This document shows, piece by piece, positions 24,700 to 36,780 of a DNA stretch of 64,000 nucleotides; within the stretch, counting starts at the first letter, position 1; each line of letters begins with the position of its first letter. The notes under the pieces were generated by a model. It saw nothing but the letters and a program-made list of their open reading frames with translations, was not told the origin of the DNA and did not search any database. Both the position numbers and the translations under genes were made by a program. The stretch covers positions 28,503 to 92,502 of the forward strand of contig CAJNOL010000938.1 of assembly GCA_905250125.1 (NCBI GenBank), read 5' to 3'. This DNA is from Rotaria sordida. Taxonomy: Eukaryota > Rotifera > Eurotatoria > Philodinida > Philodinidae.

Positions 24700-25928
24700 T
24701 TGGGTTGATGCAAAAGTCTTCGCCGATTTTTTTAGAAATCTTTTAAAACCATTTCCGAATGTTATTGATGCCTGTCATTTGTATATATTATAACACTTGA
24801 TGAGTGCTATAAAACGACATTAACAAATATCCTCAATTATAAATATTTTAGATTAAAAAATGTCCGTAATTCCTACTCATATTCGACACTGTATTTTGTA
24901 TTAGTGCCAACTCGCCAACAATGCAAGCGCCACTGCCCGCAATATCTGTGCTGCTCTCAATGAAGACAGAGTTGCTGAAAGCACATGTCATGATTCGTTG
25001 AAAAGGTCACGGAAAGGAGATGTGTAACTTGAGATCATCTCAGGTCTGGACGCTCCATCGAGTGTAATTTAACAGTCCTAGTAGAAGACAATCTGCGGCT
25101 AACTGCCTGTGGTTGTCAATCATGCTCGGCTACAGCTACTCTACTATCGATCGTCAATTGCAGCAAAAGGCAAAGTCAGTAAACTTGGATCATGAGTTCC
25201 GCACTAACTGACTTCGGACAACACCAAGCAAGGGTCACTATCTGTATCTCTTTGCTGTCGAAGCGTAACCGACAGAGGTTCTCTAGCAAATCGACATTGT
25301 TGATGAGAAGTAGGTCCTCTACCTCAACCACACATGCAAGCGCCAATGACTCAGTCGCAGAGATTTGCTAAGACCAGAGCCGAAAAAGTGACCTGCACCC
25401 AAAAAAGGGAATGATGGAATTTTCAAGGCATAATCTATTTCGAGCTTCCTCCTCATAACACCACAGCCGATGCCGAGGTCTGCTGCAAACAATCCCTAAA
25501 TTTGGCGGCCACTCTGGAAACAAAGCGTCTAGAATCGCACAAAGTTCGTCTACCTCATGACAACACCAAACCTATACTGGAAAGGTCATCGTTCAAAAGC
25601 TAAACGAATTAGATTGACAGATCTTACCTCATTCACCACATTCATCAGACTCAGTACCTTCCGATTATCATCTGTTCCGCTCGCTTCGCAATCATCTGCG
25701 CGAGAAACACTTCGAAGATCCAGGCCACTTAAAATCGGACCTCGAAACTTTTTTTCAGCCTTTTTCTAAGAAATTCTATAAAGATGGTATTATGGATTTG
25801 CCTAAGAGATGGGAGTATGCCGTAGATAATAATGGTGAATACGTTGTTGATTGATAGTCTTTTGTTTCAATAAAATTTTAAAAAACTGAAAAGAAAAAAA
25901 ATCGGCGGAGACTTTTGCATCAACTCAA
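24700..25928 (+). mobile_element. Mariner element, decayed, 1229 bp
   Basis: Inverted ends of about 34 bp match with 2 mismatches: TTGGGTTGATGCAAAAGTCT at the left, and TTGAGTTGATGCAAAAGTCT in complement at the right. TA duplications flank it at 24698-24699 and 25929-25930. Full length for mariner (about 1.25 kb). It belongs to a different lineage from the copy at 59.2 kb, judging by ends and protein. Confidence 0.9.
24860..25854 (+). pseudogene. Mariner transposase remnant
   Basis: Starts at an ATG 160 bp inside the left end. Recognisable mariner blocks in order: HIRHCILY, NNASATARNICAAL (N-terminal helix-turn-helix region), LPHDNTKP (second catalytic Asp), PSDYHLFRSLRNHLRE (third catalytic Asp region), and the C-terminal LPKRWEYAVDNNGEYVV before TGA at 25852-25854. 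The blocks lie in more than one frame and are broken by many stops and shifts, so the enzyme is dead. The intact family enzyme cuts and pastes the element at TA sites. The 70-codon frame at 25557-25769 is one surviving piece. Confidence 0.88.
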
Positions 25929-25930
25929 TA

Positions 25931-28900
25931 TAAATAAATGGTCGATTATCTAGTCGAATCTAGTTGAAAGAAGTTAAAATATGATTGTAAGAGATGATTT
26001 CTTTATATATAAATTCAATCTGAGATAAAGATATTCGAATTCTCAATAAAAGTGTTTTTATAATATGAATATATAAGATTTATTTTCTTCTGTTTTCACC
26101 GTTATAATGGATATTTAAGTGAGAGTCGATGATTTATTATTTTAGTTCAACAAGGAAAGGAAGAAGACTTAGAATTAACATTCGAATAAATAAACAATTT
26201 TCTTTTTGAGATGTATTTCTATAAACTAGTTTTTATATAAATATGATAAAACTTCATAGAATAAATCTCGAATTCAATTTAAATTAAAATATTAATTGAA
26301 GATTATTTTAAATTGAGTATAAATAAACTCTCATAGAATTTATCAATACTAATCTTTTTATATAAATATTATCCTTATGGTAATTGATCTGCATTAGTTG
26401 TCTTCATAAAAACAAAAATAAATATATGAGTTTTTGTTTATTTAATTAATGGATTTGTTGATCTATATCATCATGATGTAAGTTTAATAACAAAATTGAG
26501 AAGAATGTGACGTTGATAGGCAACACGATATTCCTAAACAAAACAAAAGAAGAAAATGAATAATTAAATAGGAGGAATGTTAGATAAACAAATAGCTATA
26601 TGACTTATTCAATTGAGAGAAGAAAATAAAAAGAAAAATCTTCTCAATATGTCTAAACAGATGAAATAGAAGGAAACTCTTTATTAATAATATCAATAGG
26701 TATTATTGCCTTAGAATTTATTTTACTAAATAAAAATTCTCTGAAGAGATGGACAATGATCATTTCATTTATTATCTTTCCTTATTTTTCTTGTTTAGAA
26801 CATTTTTAAAAATTCATTATAAATTTTATCATAATGATTATTTATTCGATTCTTTTTTTGGTAACACTTCTAAGAACATTGCACAACGGCAACCGATAAA
26901 TGAAATCCTTTAACCAATAATATAGATAGATCGATTCCTAACGGCTATAAAAACGATCACGTTTTTTTTTTAAGATTATTCGTTAATATATGTCAATTAT
27001 TTCTAATCACAATAACAATTATTTTATAGATTTTAATAAATTATTCAATATAACTATAAATATATTATTTCATCAAATAAATTAATAAAAAATGTTTACC
27101 GATATGTTAGACGAGTATAAATCGAAGAAAAACAAATCGAACTAAACCTAATTATTGATCATAGTCTTTACATTCATAAGCAGCAACTGACATCCAAAAC
27201 AAAAAAAAAACGGTTCAACGTTCAAGCCAATGTTTAATCGTCACACATTTTTAAATTGAACTCGAACTATCTTTATCATTAATAACAAACGAACTCGTTA
27301 ACCTTTCCAATGTTATTAATAGAATAAAATATACTTTAACTTATTCATATCATCTTCTATCGTCTATTATATAAGATGATTTGCGCTTTCTTACTTAACA
27401 TATGATCAAAGTTCTATAAACAATTGATTTTTTTCCGTTTAGTAGAATAAAGAACTTAATAACCAATTAATCGTTTCCCTTAATATAGATTTTTTTAGTA
27501 TTTGTTAAATATAAATAAGATATCGTTCCCAGATACCAGAAAAACAAAAATAGACGATTATTTTCTCTATTAATCGGATGATTTTATTAGAAATTCTCTA
27601 CCGATATCAAAACGATGAAATTGAAAACAAATAAATCAATTATTCTACTCGTCTAGATTAAAACCTTCACACGACGATTCCTACTACCTTTATTTTAAAA
27701 AAAATAGCGACATGTTTCGTAACTGTCAATTATCGAAACATTTTCACTGCTTCCTGACAAAGAAATAGACGCCAAACGTAAACACTATCATATTTACTTT
27801 ATTTGAATTAAAAAATAGTGCAACTATTATAAACGGCATAGTTTTCACCTGAGAAACTCTGATTATCAATAACTTGCCATTCAAAACTCATGACGATTAT
27901 ATTGAGAATAAAATCCTAGAACATCAATCTACTATTTATCATAAAATTGTTATTTCAATATAAAAAAAACAAAAAAAATTTCTCTCTAAAGAGTATTAGA
28001 AAGAATCACGAAAGAAAATGTGCACTAACTCTAACCCACCCAACAATAAACACAATATATTCAACTATTTGATCATTTACTCGTTCTCTTTATAGAGCAA
28101 TTTCTATAATAATCATTTTATTCATTAAATCATCTTTGAAAATTCTATATAGATGTTTGAATTGAAATGCATCTGACGAAAACAAATCTATCTTTGCTAA
28201 ATAGTTAGATTTATTAAATAGATGACTAGTCTCTCTCTCTCAGAGATGTTCACTAAGATCATTACCGAATGATGATCATTTTATTGATAAACTCTAAATC
28301 ATCCCTCATTTTTCGTTAACGTCTTCATTTACTTGTAACAATTATCTATAAATAGGTGGAACTAATAAAAGAAGATTATTTATATTAAACTCTAATCAAT
28401 AATTCATAGATAGAATTTTAATTATCTATATAAAGTTCAATTAAATTTTTTCTAAAACATCTACGAAAATATTTATAAGAAATATTTTCGAAACATTGAT
28501 CAATGTTTTAATGATGTTAATAAACCGCAGAGATATATAGAAAAATACATTAACTAACGATGTTCTTAAATCAAGACCATTAAGATAAAAAAAGGCTCCG
28601 AATCTTTTTCAGATAAAATTGACTCTCACCAATCGAAACATTCATTAAGTAATGTTCTAAATAAAAAAAAAACGTCGTGTCTCTTTCAGAATTTGTTACT
28701 AGAATACGAGATATAATTAATATCTAGTTGAACTTATTGATATTGTCTTTTATTTCTAGGAAATAGTACAACTGAGAATGTTTTTTCTTGGAAATACGAG
28801 CAAAATTCGAAACGAGAGGAATTTGATTTTCTTTAATCAAACGTATAACTTAGAAAAAAAAAAAAAAAAATCTTTGTTTTAATCTAGATATTGATTTAAC

Positions 28901-31190
28901 ATTAAATTTGAACATTTTTTTCGATAAAGATTTTCTATAAAAATCTAATCAATATTCTATCAAGATAGAAATATTTATTTTTTAGTTTATATCAATATAC
29001 TATCACATCAATGTTTACCTTAACCTTATAAATCGTGTTCATCTAATCGTTCTATAATCCCTTAAGAAAAATTGAAAAAAATTTATTCCAAACATCGATA
29101 TTTAGATATGAAATGAATGGGATTGAATAAGAGTGTCGAAAAGAATTTTGTTAAAAAGTAATACTATTTTTTTCTATTTATGTTTAGAGTTTCGTTCGTG
29201 GTTAAATAAATATCTCTTCCCTCATTTTTCTGATCAGATTGATTTCTGCAATGAATTCAAGCTAAAAATCAAAAATCGTCATTTTTCAATTTCTATTCTT
29301 GATCAGTCAACTCTTCTATTTCAATCGTCTAATAAATTTACAGAAAACGATTAGAAAAAATAAACACTAAAAAATAATCGTATGTTTATGTGTGTCTTGA
29401 TAATATTCTTCCCAATAGTGTCTATCTATACCTTCGGAATCAATTAAAACGTTAGTAAACGATCTAATTATATAACTATAAAGATCGAAATCATATCGAT
29501 AGAACACACAGTATATATTTAAGCTTTTTTTTTAAATTATTTTTCTAGATAAAGATATCCAAATATTGTCGATAGAATTCTTGGGAATATACACCCGAAT
29601 ACTAATTGATCTGCTCTGTTACATAATTGACATTTCTTTTTAAATAGATTGTTTTCACCGAACAATAAAAAAAGAAAAAACGTTCGAATTCTATTCCTAG
29701 TAAGAAATGATTTTTGTTTAGAAAAAAATCTTTCTTTTATGTTTTCTCTATTCTATAAAAACAAGTTTATATAAAATCTCTTAATGATATTAAATATGGT
29801 TAAGTATTCTCATCTGACAAGAAATTTTTAATATAAATTTATCTGATCTTGATAAATTATCATTTGAACGTTATTTCATTAGATTTTCATTGTTGAGATG
29901 GCAAAGAAAAAAATCTAGATTATTTATTTTTAAATTTAATGTACTTGTTCATCTATGCCATTACAATGAAAGTATAACATAAACTATGAGACAATCGTTA
30001 CATAGGTAATTATCTCTCGATATAAATAGTATAACAATTTCTGGAAAATAAATATTTTTTATGTTTTGTTATAGAATGAGAATCAATTCCTCTCGTGTTT
30101 ATATAATATCAATCGATCGTCTATCTCATAATCGAATCATCAATTAAATAATTTATAATATTTTAAAAATGATAACTGAAATTAGAGTTTTATCCTTTTC
30201 TTTTTTTCATATAAGTTTAGATTTGTTTATCGGTGCCCATCAGTTCTAAAAGTAGAAAGAAAATTCTACATTTATTTTTTTATCATTCGTCTAGAATCTT
30301 TTTTCTCTTATATTCATACAACGTCTAGTTTTTTTTATTCTTTTCAGTCTGAAATCTACACGGTAAAATTCAGTTTACTAAATCTTTTTTTTTTAATCTA
30401 ATTTCCTAATTAAACATTGAATGGGTAGAAACAGATGCGCATTTCATTTATTATCTTTATTTATTATATTCGTTTATACTATTTAGATAATTAATGCTAA
30501 AGAACTTACTCATTATCAATCATTTCATTGACTATACATATGATTTTTAAGATAAAATAAATCCTCTATCTGTCTATCGTAGATATCTATAGATATGTTT
30601 GATGAACGTAGAAGAAAAATAATAAAATGTTATAGTTATCTAAATTATTTATTTCAAATAAATCCATGCTAAAATATATGAAAATCAGAGAGTGTTTCAT
30701 CATGAAATAATATTAAACGAAAGTGATTTGTAATTACTCAAAATTTGTTCGTTGAAAAAAACAAATTCTAGAAATGAGAGGAGTATTGGAATGTGTTATA
30801 GTAAAAGATGTCTATGGCTAGTTGATTAGTAGATAATCAATGTTAAAATAGTACCATCATTAACTTAATCGACAAAATAATTCTATCATATAGAATTAAA
30901 ATAAAGTCTGACGATTTTTGACTATAAACCGAGATAATAATCCGATTTCTATCGGTAAAAATCATTTTTTATTCATTCGGTAAGTTGCTTTCTTCTCAGC
31001 TCTGAAATAGAGAAATGTTTATATATTTTATTTCAATGTAAAATTCTATTGAAAAAACGAGTTTGAAATGAAGTTGATTAGTATTAAAATATAATAGGAA
31101 TAGATGAGTAAAGAAAATAAAGATTTAAATAATTAAAGCTATCCTTTAGTAAAATATATTCTATTGAAAAAAAAACAAGACACTTGCTGT
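25931..31190. other. AT-rich gene desert, 5.3 kb
   Basis: No gene, RNA or element ends recognised. The 73-codon frame at 29133-29354 has desert composition and is not called. Confidence 0.6.
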
Positions 31191-31201
31191 GTATCTTAAA
31201 C

Positions 31202-31285
31202 CAAGGGGGAAAATGCAGGTACCATGCACCAAAAAATACTGAAAGGTGCTGAGCAGATGCTGAGGTGCTCATAGAGTTTTGAATA
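31202..31285. repeat. Truncated end of the 34.4 kb hAT-like foldback family
   Basis: Begins CAAGGGGGAAAATGCAGG and runs through repeated GGTGCTGAG words, matching the complement of the right arm of 34364-34711. The other end is missing. Confidence 0.6.
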
Positions 31286-31332
31286 ATAAGGTAGAAACTA
31301 ATGTTAAAGGTAGAGATAAAAGGACCAGAAAA

Positions 31333-31369
31333 AGTGAGCTCGACGCAAACTCGAAACTCCGAGCTCACT
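31333..31369. repeat. Perfect 10-bp hairpin
   Basis: AGTGAGCTCG at 31333-31342 and its exact complement at 31360-31369 enclose a 17-nt loop. It may be the end of an element; no further symmetry outside the stem was seen. Confidence 0.5.
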
Positions 31370-31489
31370 TACGCATCGATATTTTACTGGTAAAATCTTT
31401 GGCTATGTTTTATGAGAATATTTAGACATGACTCTTAAAGCTCTCTTTTAGTCTAATAGTATCAACTTTTCGCACCATTTCTAAACATA

Positions 31490-31810
31490 CTGCCTGTAAC
31501 TTTTTAACTACCATCTGCGGGTGGTACTTGTAACTTCTGAAGAGCTTGCTGGGGGTAGGAAAGGCAACTTGTTGAGGTCTATCTGCGGATACCAAAGGAA
31601 AATCTTTTAGAGCTTCCTGGAGGTTCTAAAGGTAACTTTTTAGAGCTACTTCAGTGTGCTAATAATAACTTTGGTGGGCTACATCAAATTAGTGTTTGTA
31701 GTTTTTTGAGAGCTACTCGGAGGTGTTGTCCTACGCTGGTCAAGGGCCACATGGCAATGCTACCTGTAATTTTGTACGGGTTGCTTCCGAGTGTTAAATG
31801 TAACTTTTGA
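31490..31810. repeat. Degenerate minisatellite, unit about 50 bp
   Basis: Repeating order GTAACTTTT, GAGCTACTT, GGAGGTGCTA, seen about six times with strong drift. No coding sense. Confidence 0.55.
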
Positions 31811-32149
31811 AGCTAAACTAAGTAAGTGATCTGTAATCATCGAGATGGTTTCTCGAAGTTATTAAAACAATTCTCGTGTACAAGATCTATGGTGAAATGC
31901 GCTATCACGTAGTGTGTTTCGCAAAATTGCTTTAGCGTATTGTTTCAGAATAGCCCTTGCTTTTTCATTCAACCCTATTTACAAGATTTGTAGTGTTAGA
32001 ATATATGTATCAAATTCATAAAATAGTATTAAAAGAAAAGTAATTGAACATAATTCAAAATACCATTTATAGAGTTAAAAGCTCAACAAAATTCCATTAC
32101 GTTTATCTCTTTTATATCAGCAACACGAAAAAAAACTGTCATTTCGAAT

Positions 32150-32680
32150 GAAGAAACGTCAAGGAGAACAAACTGATTTCAACGCTAGAAAGCAATCGAA
32201 ATCAGTCAAAATCACTGTAATGCATGAAAGATATGAAAGCATGACCAGACGTGGTTATAAAATATTGGAAACTGTTCGAAACCATCAGAAACCATAAGAA
32301 ATAATTAGAAATCAATGAAAGTCATTGTAAATCACTAAAGAATCACCAATGATATAATTATAAGTGAAGTTTTGATTTCAGTTGATTTCTATCGGTTTGT
32401 ATTGATTTCCTTAGTTTTCAATATTTTTAGACATTACTCTTAGTTTTTAAGGATTTCTAGTTGTTTTTGTTCATTTCTGAGGATCTCCAATTCATTTTTA
32501 TTGAGTTTCGAGCAATACGTAAAAATTGATTTCCATTGATGGAGATCATTTGAAATCACCAAAATCACTCGAAATCAACACGATCAAAAAATCACGAAAT
32601 CAGTCTATTCCCCCTTGATTCCTACTAGTTACTCCTGATTTTTTTATGGTTTCGCGTGATTTCCCTTAACTGTCAAGGAT
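32150..32680. repeat. GAAATCA/TGATTTC phrase repeat with strand switches
   Basis: Short words GAAATCA, AAATCACT and GAAACCAT are iterated on the plus strand to about 32360, then their complement (TGATTTC) to about 32520, then plus again and complement again to 32670. The whole is a ragged long inverted repeat built from one about 10-bp phrase. Confidence 0.6.
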
Positions 32681-32688
32681 TTTCGATG

Positions 32689-32995
32689 CACTCTAAAAAA
32701 AAGGTACTTTACCGAATCCTCTAAAAAGGTTTCGTAGGTGTCTAAAAGCTTTCAAATGCGTCCAAAGGCTTAAAAAAATGGTTATTAAAATCTACGAAAC
32801 CTTAAAAGGATCTGTCCGCGGGTACACCGTCCGAACCATCTCCTACGAAACCTATTTTAAGTTTCGTACAGCGAAAAAAGGTTTCGCAGATTTTAACAAT
32901 AGTTTTTTTTAAGCCTTTGGACGCATTTGGAAGCTTTTAGACACCTGCGAAACCTTTTTGGAGGGTTCGGTAGAGTACCTCTTTTTTTTACAGTG
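32689..32995. mobile_element. Palindromic element with CACTSTAAAAAAA ends, 307 bp
   Basis: The left end CACTCTAAAAAAAAGGTAC and the right end (complement CACTGTAAAAAAAGAGGTAC) start arms of about 120 bp that match nearly base for base, including CAAATGCGTCCAAAGGC and the GGTTTCG words. The centre is about 32840 (GTCCGCGGGTACACC). The family is unresolved; the same CACTCTAAAAA end occurs at 33142, 33795 and, in complement, at 35697. Confidence 0.75.
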
Positions 32996-33289
32996 TATAT
33001 AAAGCAACTCAACATCAAGTTGTCCTAGAATTTTACTTCTTCTAGTTTTAGTCGCATACATATTATTATCGTCGTCATTTGTTTTAGAAACAAATTATTC
33101 AACAATTGACTCATGCAAAATACGTATTTTACTTGCAAATACACTCTAAAAAAAATCAGTTTATTACTGAACTTTAAAAGTTCCGCTTATTTATACCGAA
33201 CGATTTTAGGTTCGGTGAAATGAAAATCGTTTCGAGATTTTTGTTCAGAACTTTTTTAAGTTCTGCAGATTTCACAGGGTTTCGGAAGT

Positions 33290-33720
33290 CTTCAACGAAA
33301 TCCTATGTGGGTTTCGTAAATTTTATACGAAACGATTGATAGTTTCATAGATCATCTAAAGGTTTAGTATATTTTATACTGAACAGTCGATAGTTTCGTA
33401 CATCATCTAAAGGTTTAGTATATTTTATACTGAACGGTTGATAGTTTCGTAGGTCATCTAAAGGTTTAGTATATTTTATACGGAACGGTCGATAGTTTCG
33501 TACATCATCTAAAGGTTTAGTATATTTTATACGGAACGGTCGATAGTTTCGTAGGTCATCTGAAGGTTTAGTATATTTTATACTGAACGATCGATAGATT
33601 CGCAGGGCATCAGAAGGTTTCGTCTATTTCACACAGAACGGTCAGTAGTTTCGTAGGGCATCAGAAGGTTCCGTATATTTCACACGATACGGTTGGTAGT
33701 TTTGTAGACTAATCTAAGGT
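33290..33720. repeat. 51-bp tandem array
   Basis: About eight units; the period is exactly 51 bp between starts at 33338, 33389 and 33440. Unit words are GATAGTTTCGTA, CATCTAAAGG, TTTAGTATATTTTATAC and GGAACGGTC. Units drift more toward the right, where TTTCGTAGGGCATCAGAAGG replaces the middle. Confidence 0.85.
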
Positions 33721-34210
33721 TTCGCAATTTTAGTATGAGACCCTCTATGGTTACTTTAAGTGCTAATAGGTTCCGTATGCTTCGTGCGAAATCACACTCT
33801 AAAAAAATAGGTTTATTACCGAACTCTAAAAGTTTCGTATTTTTGCTCCGAATGATTTTAGATTAAGTAAAATCAAAATCATTTTGTACTTTTCGTACGG
33901 AACTTTTTTAAGTTCAGCCGAATTCATAGGGTTTCGCAATTTTTGCGCGAAACCTTCTGCGGATTCCGTAGATCCGTTCGTGGTTTCTCACATCATGAAC
34001 CTAACCTTTGATGGTTTCGTACATTAGCAGCTAAACCATTCATGCCTTTGCAGAGTTGCGGAAGGTTCCGTCTTTTCTCTGCGAAACCATCAATAGTTCG
34101 GTACAGTATTGAAGGGTTTTACATTATTTATACAGAACTATTCATCACTATATTAGATATTTAATGGTTTCGTATATTTTACACGAACCTGCTGATAGTT
34201 TCGTAGTCTG

Positions 34211-34310
34211 NNNNNNNNNNNNNNNNNNNNNNNNNNNNNNNNNNNNNNNNNNNNNNNNNNNNNNNNNNNNNNNNNNNNNNNNNNNNNNNNNNNNNNNNNN
34301 NNNNNNNNNN
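34211..34310. other. Assembly gap (100 N)
   Basis: Exactly 100 N, the usual placeholder for unknown length. It lies between the phrase array and the 145-bp satellite, so repeat collapse is the likely cause. Confidence 0.99.
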
Positions 34311-35148
34311 GGTTGGTTTTATAAAATAAAATAAATCTATTTATTTTTCTATTATAGGTTGACTAAGGGAGTAAATACAGACACCCAGCATCCGTTTGGC
34401 ATCTAGTCAGTACCTTCAGCACCTTCTCCACATCTTTAGCGCATTTCACTATGAGCACCTTCAACCACTCTCCCACTATCTTAAATGCTTCTTCAGCACC
34501 TTGCGATAAAATTTTAAGGGCAGAGCCTATGGACTAAATTTTATTACAAGATGCTGAAAAAGCGTTTAAGATAGTGGGAGAGTGGTTGAAAGTGCTCATA
34601 GTGGAATGCGCGAAAGGTGTCGAACAGGTGCTGAAGTTGCTGACTAGGTGCGGAAGGTGCCAAACAGGTGCTGAGGTGCTGAAGTGCTGGGTGCCTGCAC
34701 TTTCCCCCTTGAGGTTGACTCACACATGGGATAGATAAGTTTATTATATAGTAAATAGCTTATATTAAGTTTTCTATTATAGGTTGATTGGAGCCTCAAA
34801 AAAAAAAGTAAGCTTGATTTTATAAAATAAAATAAATCTATTTGTTTTTCTGTTATAGGTTGACTCACATATGAGATAGGTAAGTTTATTATATATTAAA
34901 TAACTTATATTAAGTTTTCTATTATAGGTTGATTAAAACCTCAGAAACAAGAGTAAGTTTGATTTTATATAATAAAATAAAACTATTTATTTTTCTATTA
35001 TAGGTTGACTCACACATGGAATAGGTAAGTTTAATATATAGTAAATAACTTATATTACTCTTTCTATTATAGATTATTTCAAACATCAAAATCAAGAGTA
35101 AGTTTGATTTTATAAAATAAAATAAATCTATTTATTTTTCTGTTATAG
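34311..35148 (+). repeat. 145-bp satellite with two GT-AG intron-like modules per unit
   Basis: The period is exactly 145 bp (donor-like GTAAG at 34808, 34953 and 35098; and at 34880 and 35025). Each unit reads: 21-nt block (GTTGACTCACACATGGGATAG), 48-nt GTAAGTTT...CTATTATAG module, 25-nt block (GTTGATTAAAACCTCAG then AAACAAGA), 51-nt GTAAGTTT...CTRTTATAG module. Five modules keep GT and AG borders; the first donor has drifted to ATAAGT. Module lengths match real introns in this window (52, 56, 61 nt). The blocks total 46 nt per period, so a spliced product would not keep frame. A foldback element interrupts the array at 34364-34711. Transcription or splicing is not shown. Confidence 0.7.
34364..34711. 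mobile_element. hAT-like foldback element, 348 bp, perfect 8-bp target duplication
   Basis: Flanked by AGGTTGAC at 34356-34363 and 34712-34719, an exact 8-bp duplication as made by hAT transposases. The ends are TAAGGGAGTAAATACAGACACC and, in complement, CAAGGGGGAAAGTGCAGGCACC. The two arms pair along almost all their length (CACTATGAGCACCTTCAACC against its complement; CTCTCCCACTATCTTAAA against its complement), with the centre near 34540. AGGTGCTG words repeat near the ends. It inserted into the 145-bp satellite. Related arms lie at 17395 and 31202. Confidence 0.88.
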
Positions 35149-35150
35149 AT

Positions 35151-35348
35151 TGATTCGCATTAAACCTGTTTGTAATCGTCCAGCCAGTCATTCATTTAGT
35201 TTAAAATCGAACCTACTGATGACTATGAGATTTGAATCAATCTAGAGTATATTATAGATTGATTCAAATGCCATAGTCATCAGTTGGTTCAAGTTTAAAC
35301 TAAATGGATGACTAGCTGGGCGATTAAAAACAGGTTTACTACGAATCA
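35151..35348. mobile_element. Palindrome, 198 bp
   Basis: The left arm from TGATTCGCATTAAACCTG pairs with the right arm ending in CAGGTTTACTACGAATCA; the middle GATTTGAATCAATCTA/TAGATTGATTCAAAT closes the hairpin at about 35250. It starts right at the end of the 145-bp array, which may be its insertion target. Confidence 0.75.
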
Positions 35349-35910
35349 TTATGTACGAAACCTTTTGTTTTAATTTGTAGTAAAGGTTTAGCAGAAAACT
35401 ATCTGTACGGAACCTTTTTTTCTGTTTCTTGTATAGGTTCGGTACGGAACCTTGCCCGCAGAACCTTATTTTTAGTTTGGTAAAAAGGTTTAGTACGAAA
35501 CCTTTTGTACGAAACCTTTATTTTAGTTATTCATAAATGGTTTTGTGCCAAATCTCTGTTACGAAACCTTTATTCCAGCTTTCCAAAGATGGTTTGTTAC
35601 GAAACCTCGTTTTTTACGAAACCAAAAAAGGATCTTACCGTGTACCGAGGATAAGATCCTTTTTAGGTTCGGTAAAAAACCTTTTTTTTTTAGAGTGTAA
35701 CCTCTTTTACTTTAATGAAAGTTTCGACGACTAGTTCATTCGATTCATTTACATAAATAGATATTTAAATAGATATTTATAAAAATTATTTTAAATTAAA
35801 CATTTAACATATTATCTTATTCTATCAATTTTCGATATATATACATACTAAACATTTAAATAATAATAAAAAATATTTCCCTCAATTCGAAAAACTCTTT
35901 AGATAGAAAC

Positions 35911-36075
35911 AGGGTGTGGGTATGTGTAGGTCTTGTTTTCGTCTGTACCTTCATCCACATCGAGACCCGCGTCCAGTTTGAAAAATGTACTACTCCAATT
36001 ACATAGTTTCAAATCAGAAAACCGAATCGAACCAAATGTTTCTGGATCGAGTTGGATTCGGTTCAACTCCATTTT
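35911..36075. repeat. Phrase repeat with GGGTGTGGGTATGTG and GGTTCGG words
   Basis: Starts CAGGGTGTGGGTATGTGTAG and ends in AACCGAATCGAACC/GGATTCGGTTCAACTCC words. CAGGG-type start and phrase structure fit a degraded hAT-like element. The G/T words resemble the TGTGGG telomere repeat known in the bdelloid Adineta, but only two units are present. Confidence 0.35.
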
Positions 36076-36780
36076 TGAAAAATTCGTTTTGGTGTGTTTA
36101 TATTGAAGTAGTATCATTTTTTCATCGAATTATAAATATATCAGAGTGTGACGGATTGTGAAAGTGACTTCCTATGGCATTGGGCATGATGGCGCTTTGT
36201 GTTGTTTACATACTGACAGCTGTGTCTCTTTTTTACTAGACAAGACTTATACACGATTGATCACATATGCGAGGACGAAGATACAAAAGGTTGTTGATAG
36301 ATGAAGAGATTATGATAAATAGGAAAGATAATATAGATGAAGTGAGATATAAAAGTCGAAAACTGTTACACAGAGATGACAGGCTGATTCTTGAACAATA
36401 AGACAGTTGTCAAATGACAGTTCATCTTCCTATCAAGTAGCACTAAGGAATACATTTCTAAATTAAAACTAAAATTAAATTTTAATATTCACACATGAGA
36501 ATTAGAAACTTTCTAGTGGTCATACTAGTCGCACACCATTACAAATGTTTATCCATTGCATCTTAGAAAAATGGGAAAATTTACGAGAAAAAGAATTCAA
36601 AAAAGTACAGTTTACAAACGTGACCTATCATTATAAATACAATTATAATAGCTAAAACTAAGCTAGGAAAAGATTACTATACAAAAAGATTAAATTAACT
36701 ATATGAAACCATTAATACGAACTCGTTTTTAACGAAAAAATTGTCTTTTAATCACAAAAAAACTATATTTCATCATCAAA

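Larger units (their letters stand above)
33142..35697. mobile_element. Composite repeat block bounded by inverted CACTCTAAAAA ends
   Basis: Left end CACTCTAAAAAAAATCAG at 33142; right end in complement CACTCTAAAAAAAAAAGG ending at 35697. TA lies outside each end, a possible 2-bp target duplication. A second left-type end begins at 33795, so at least two copies are nested or chained. The interior consists of GAAACCTT/GGTTCGG phrase repeats, a 51-bp tandem array, an assembly gap, the 145-bp satellite, a hAT-like insertion and a palindrome. Near the right end GGATCTTA and TAAGATCC form a stem of 13 bp. No transposase seen. Confidence 0.5.
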
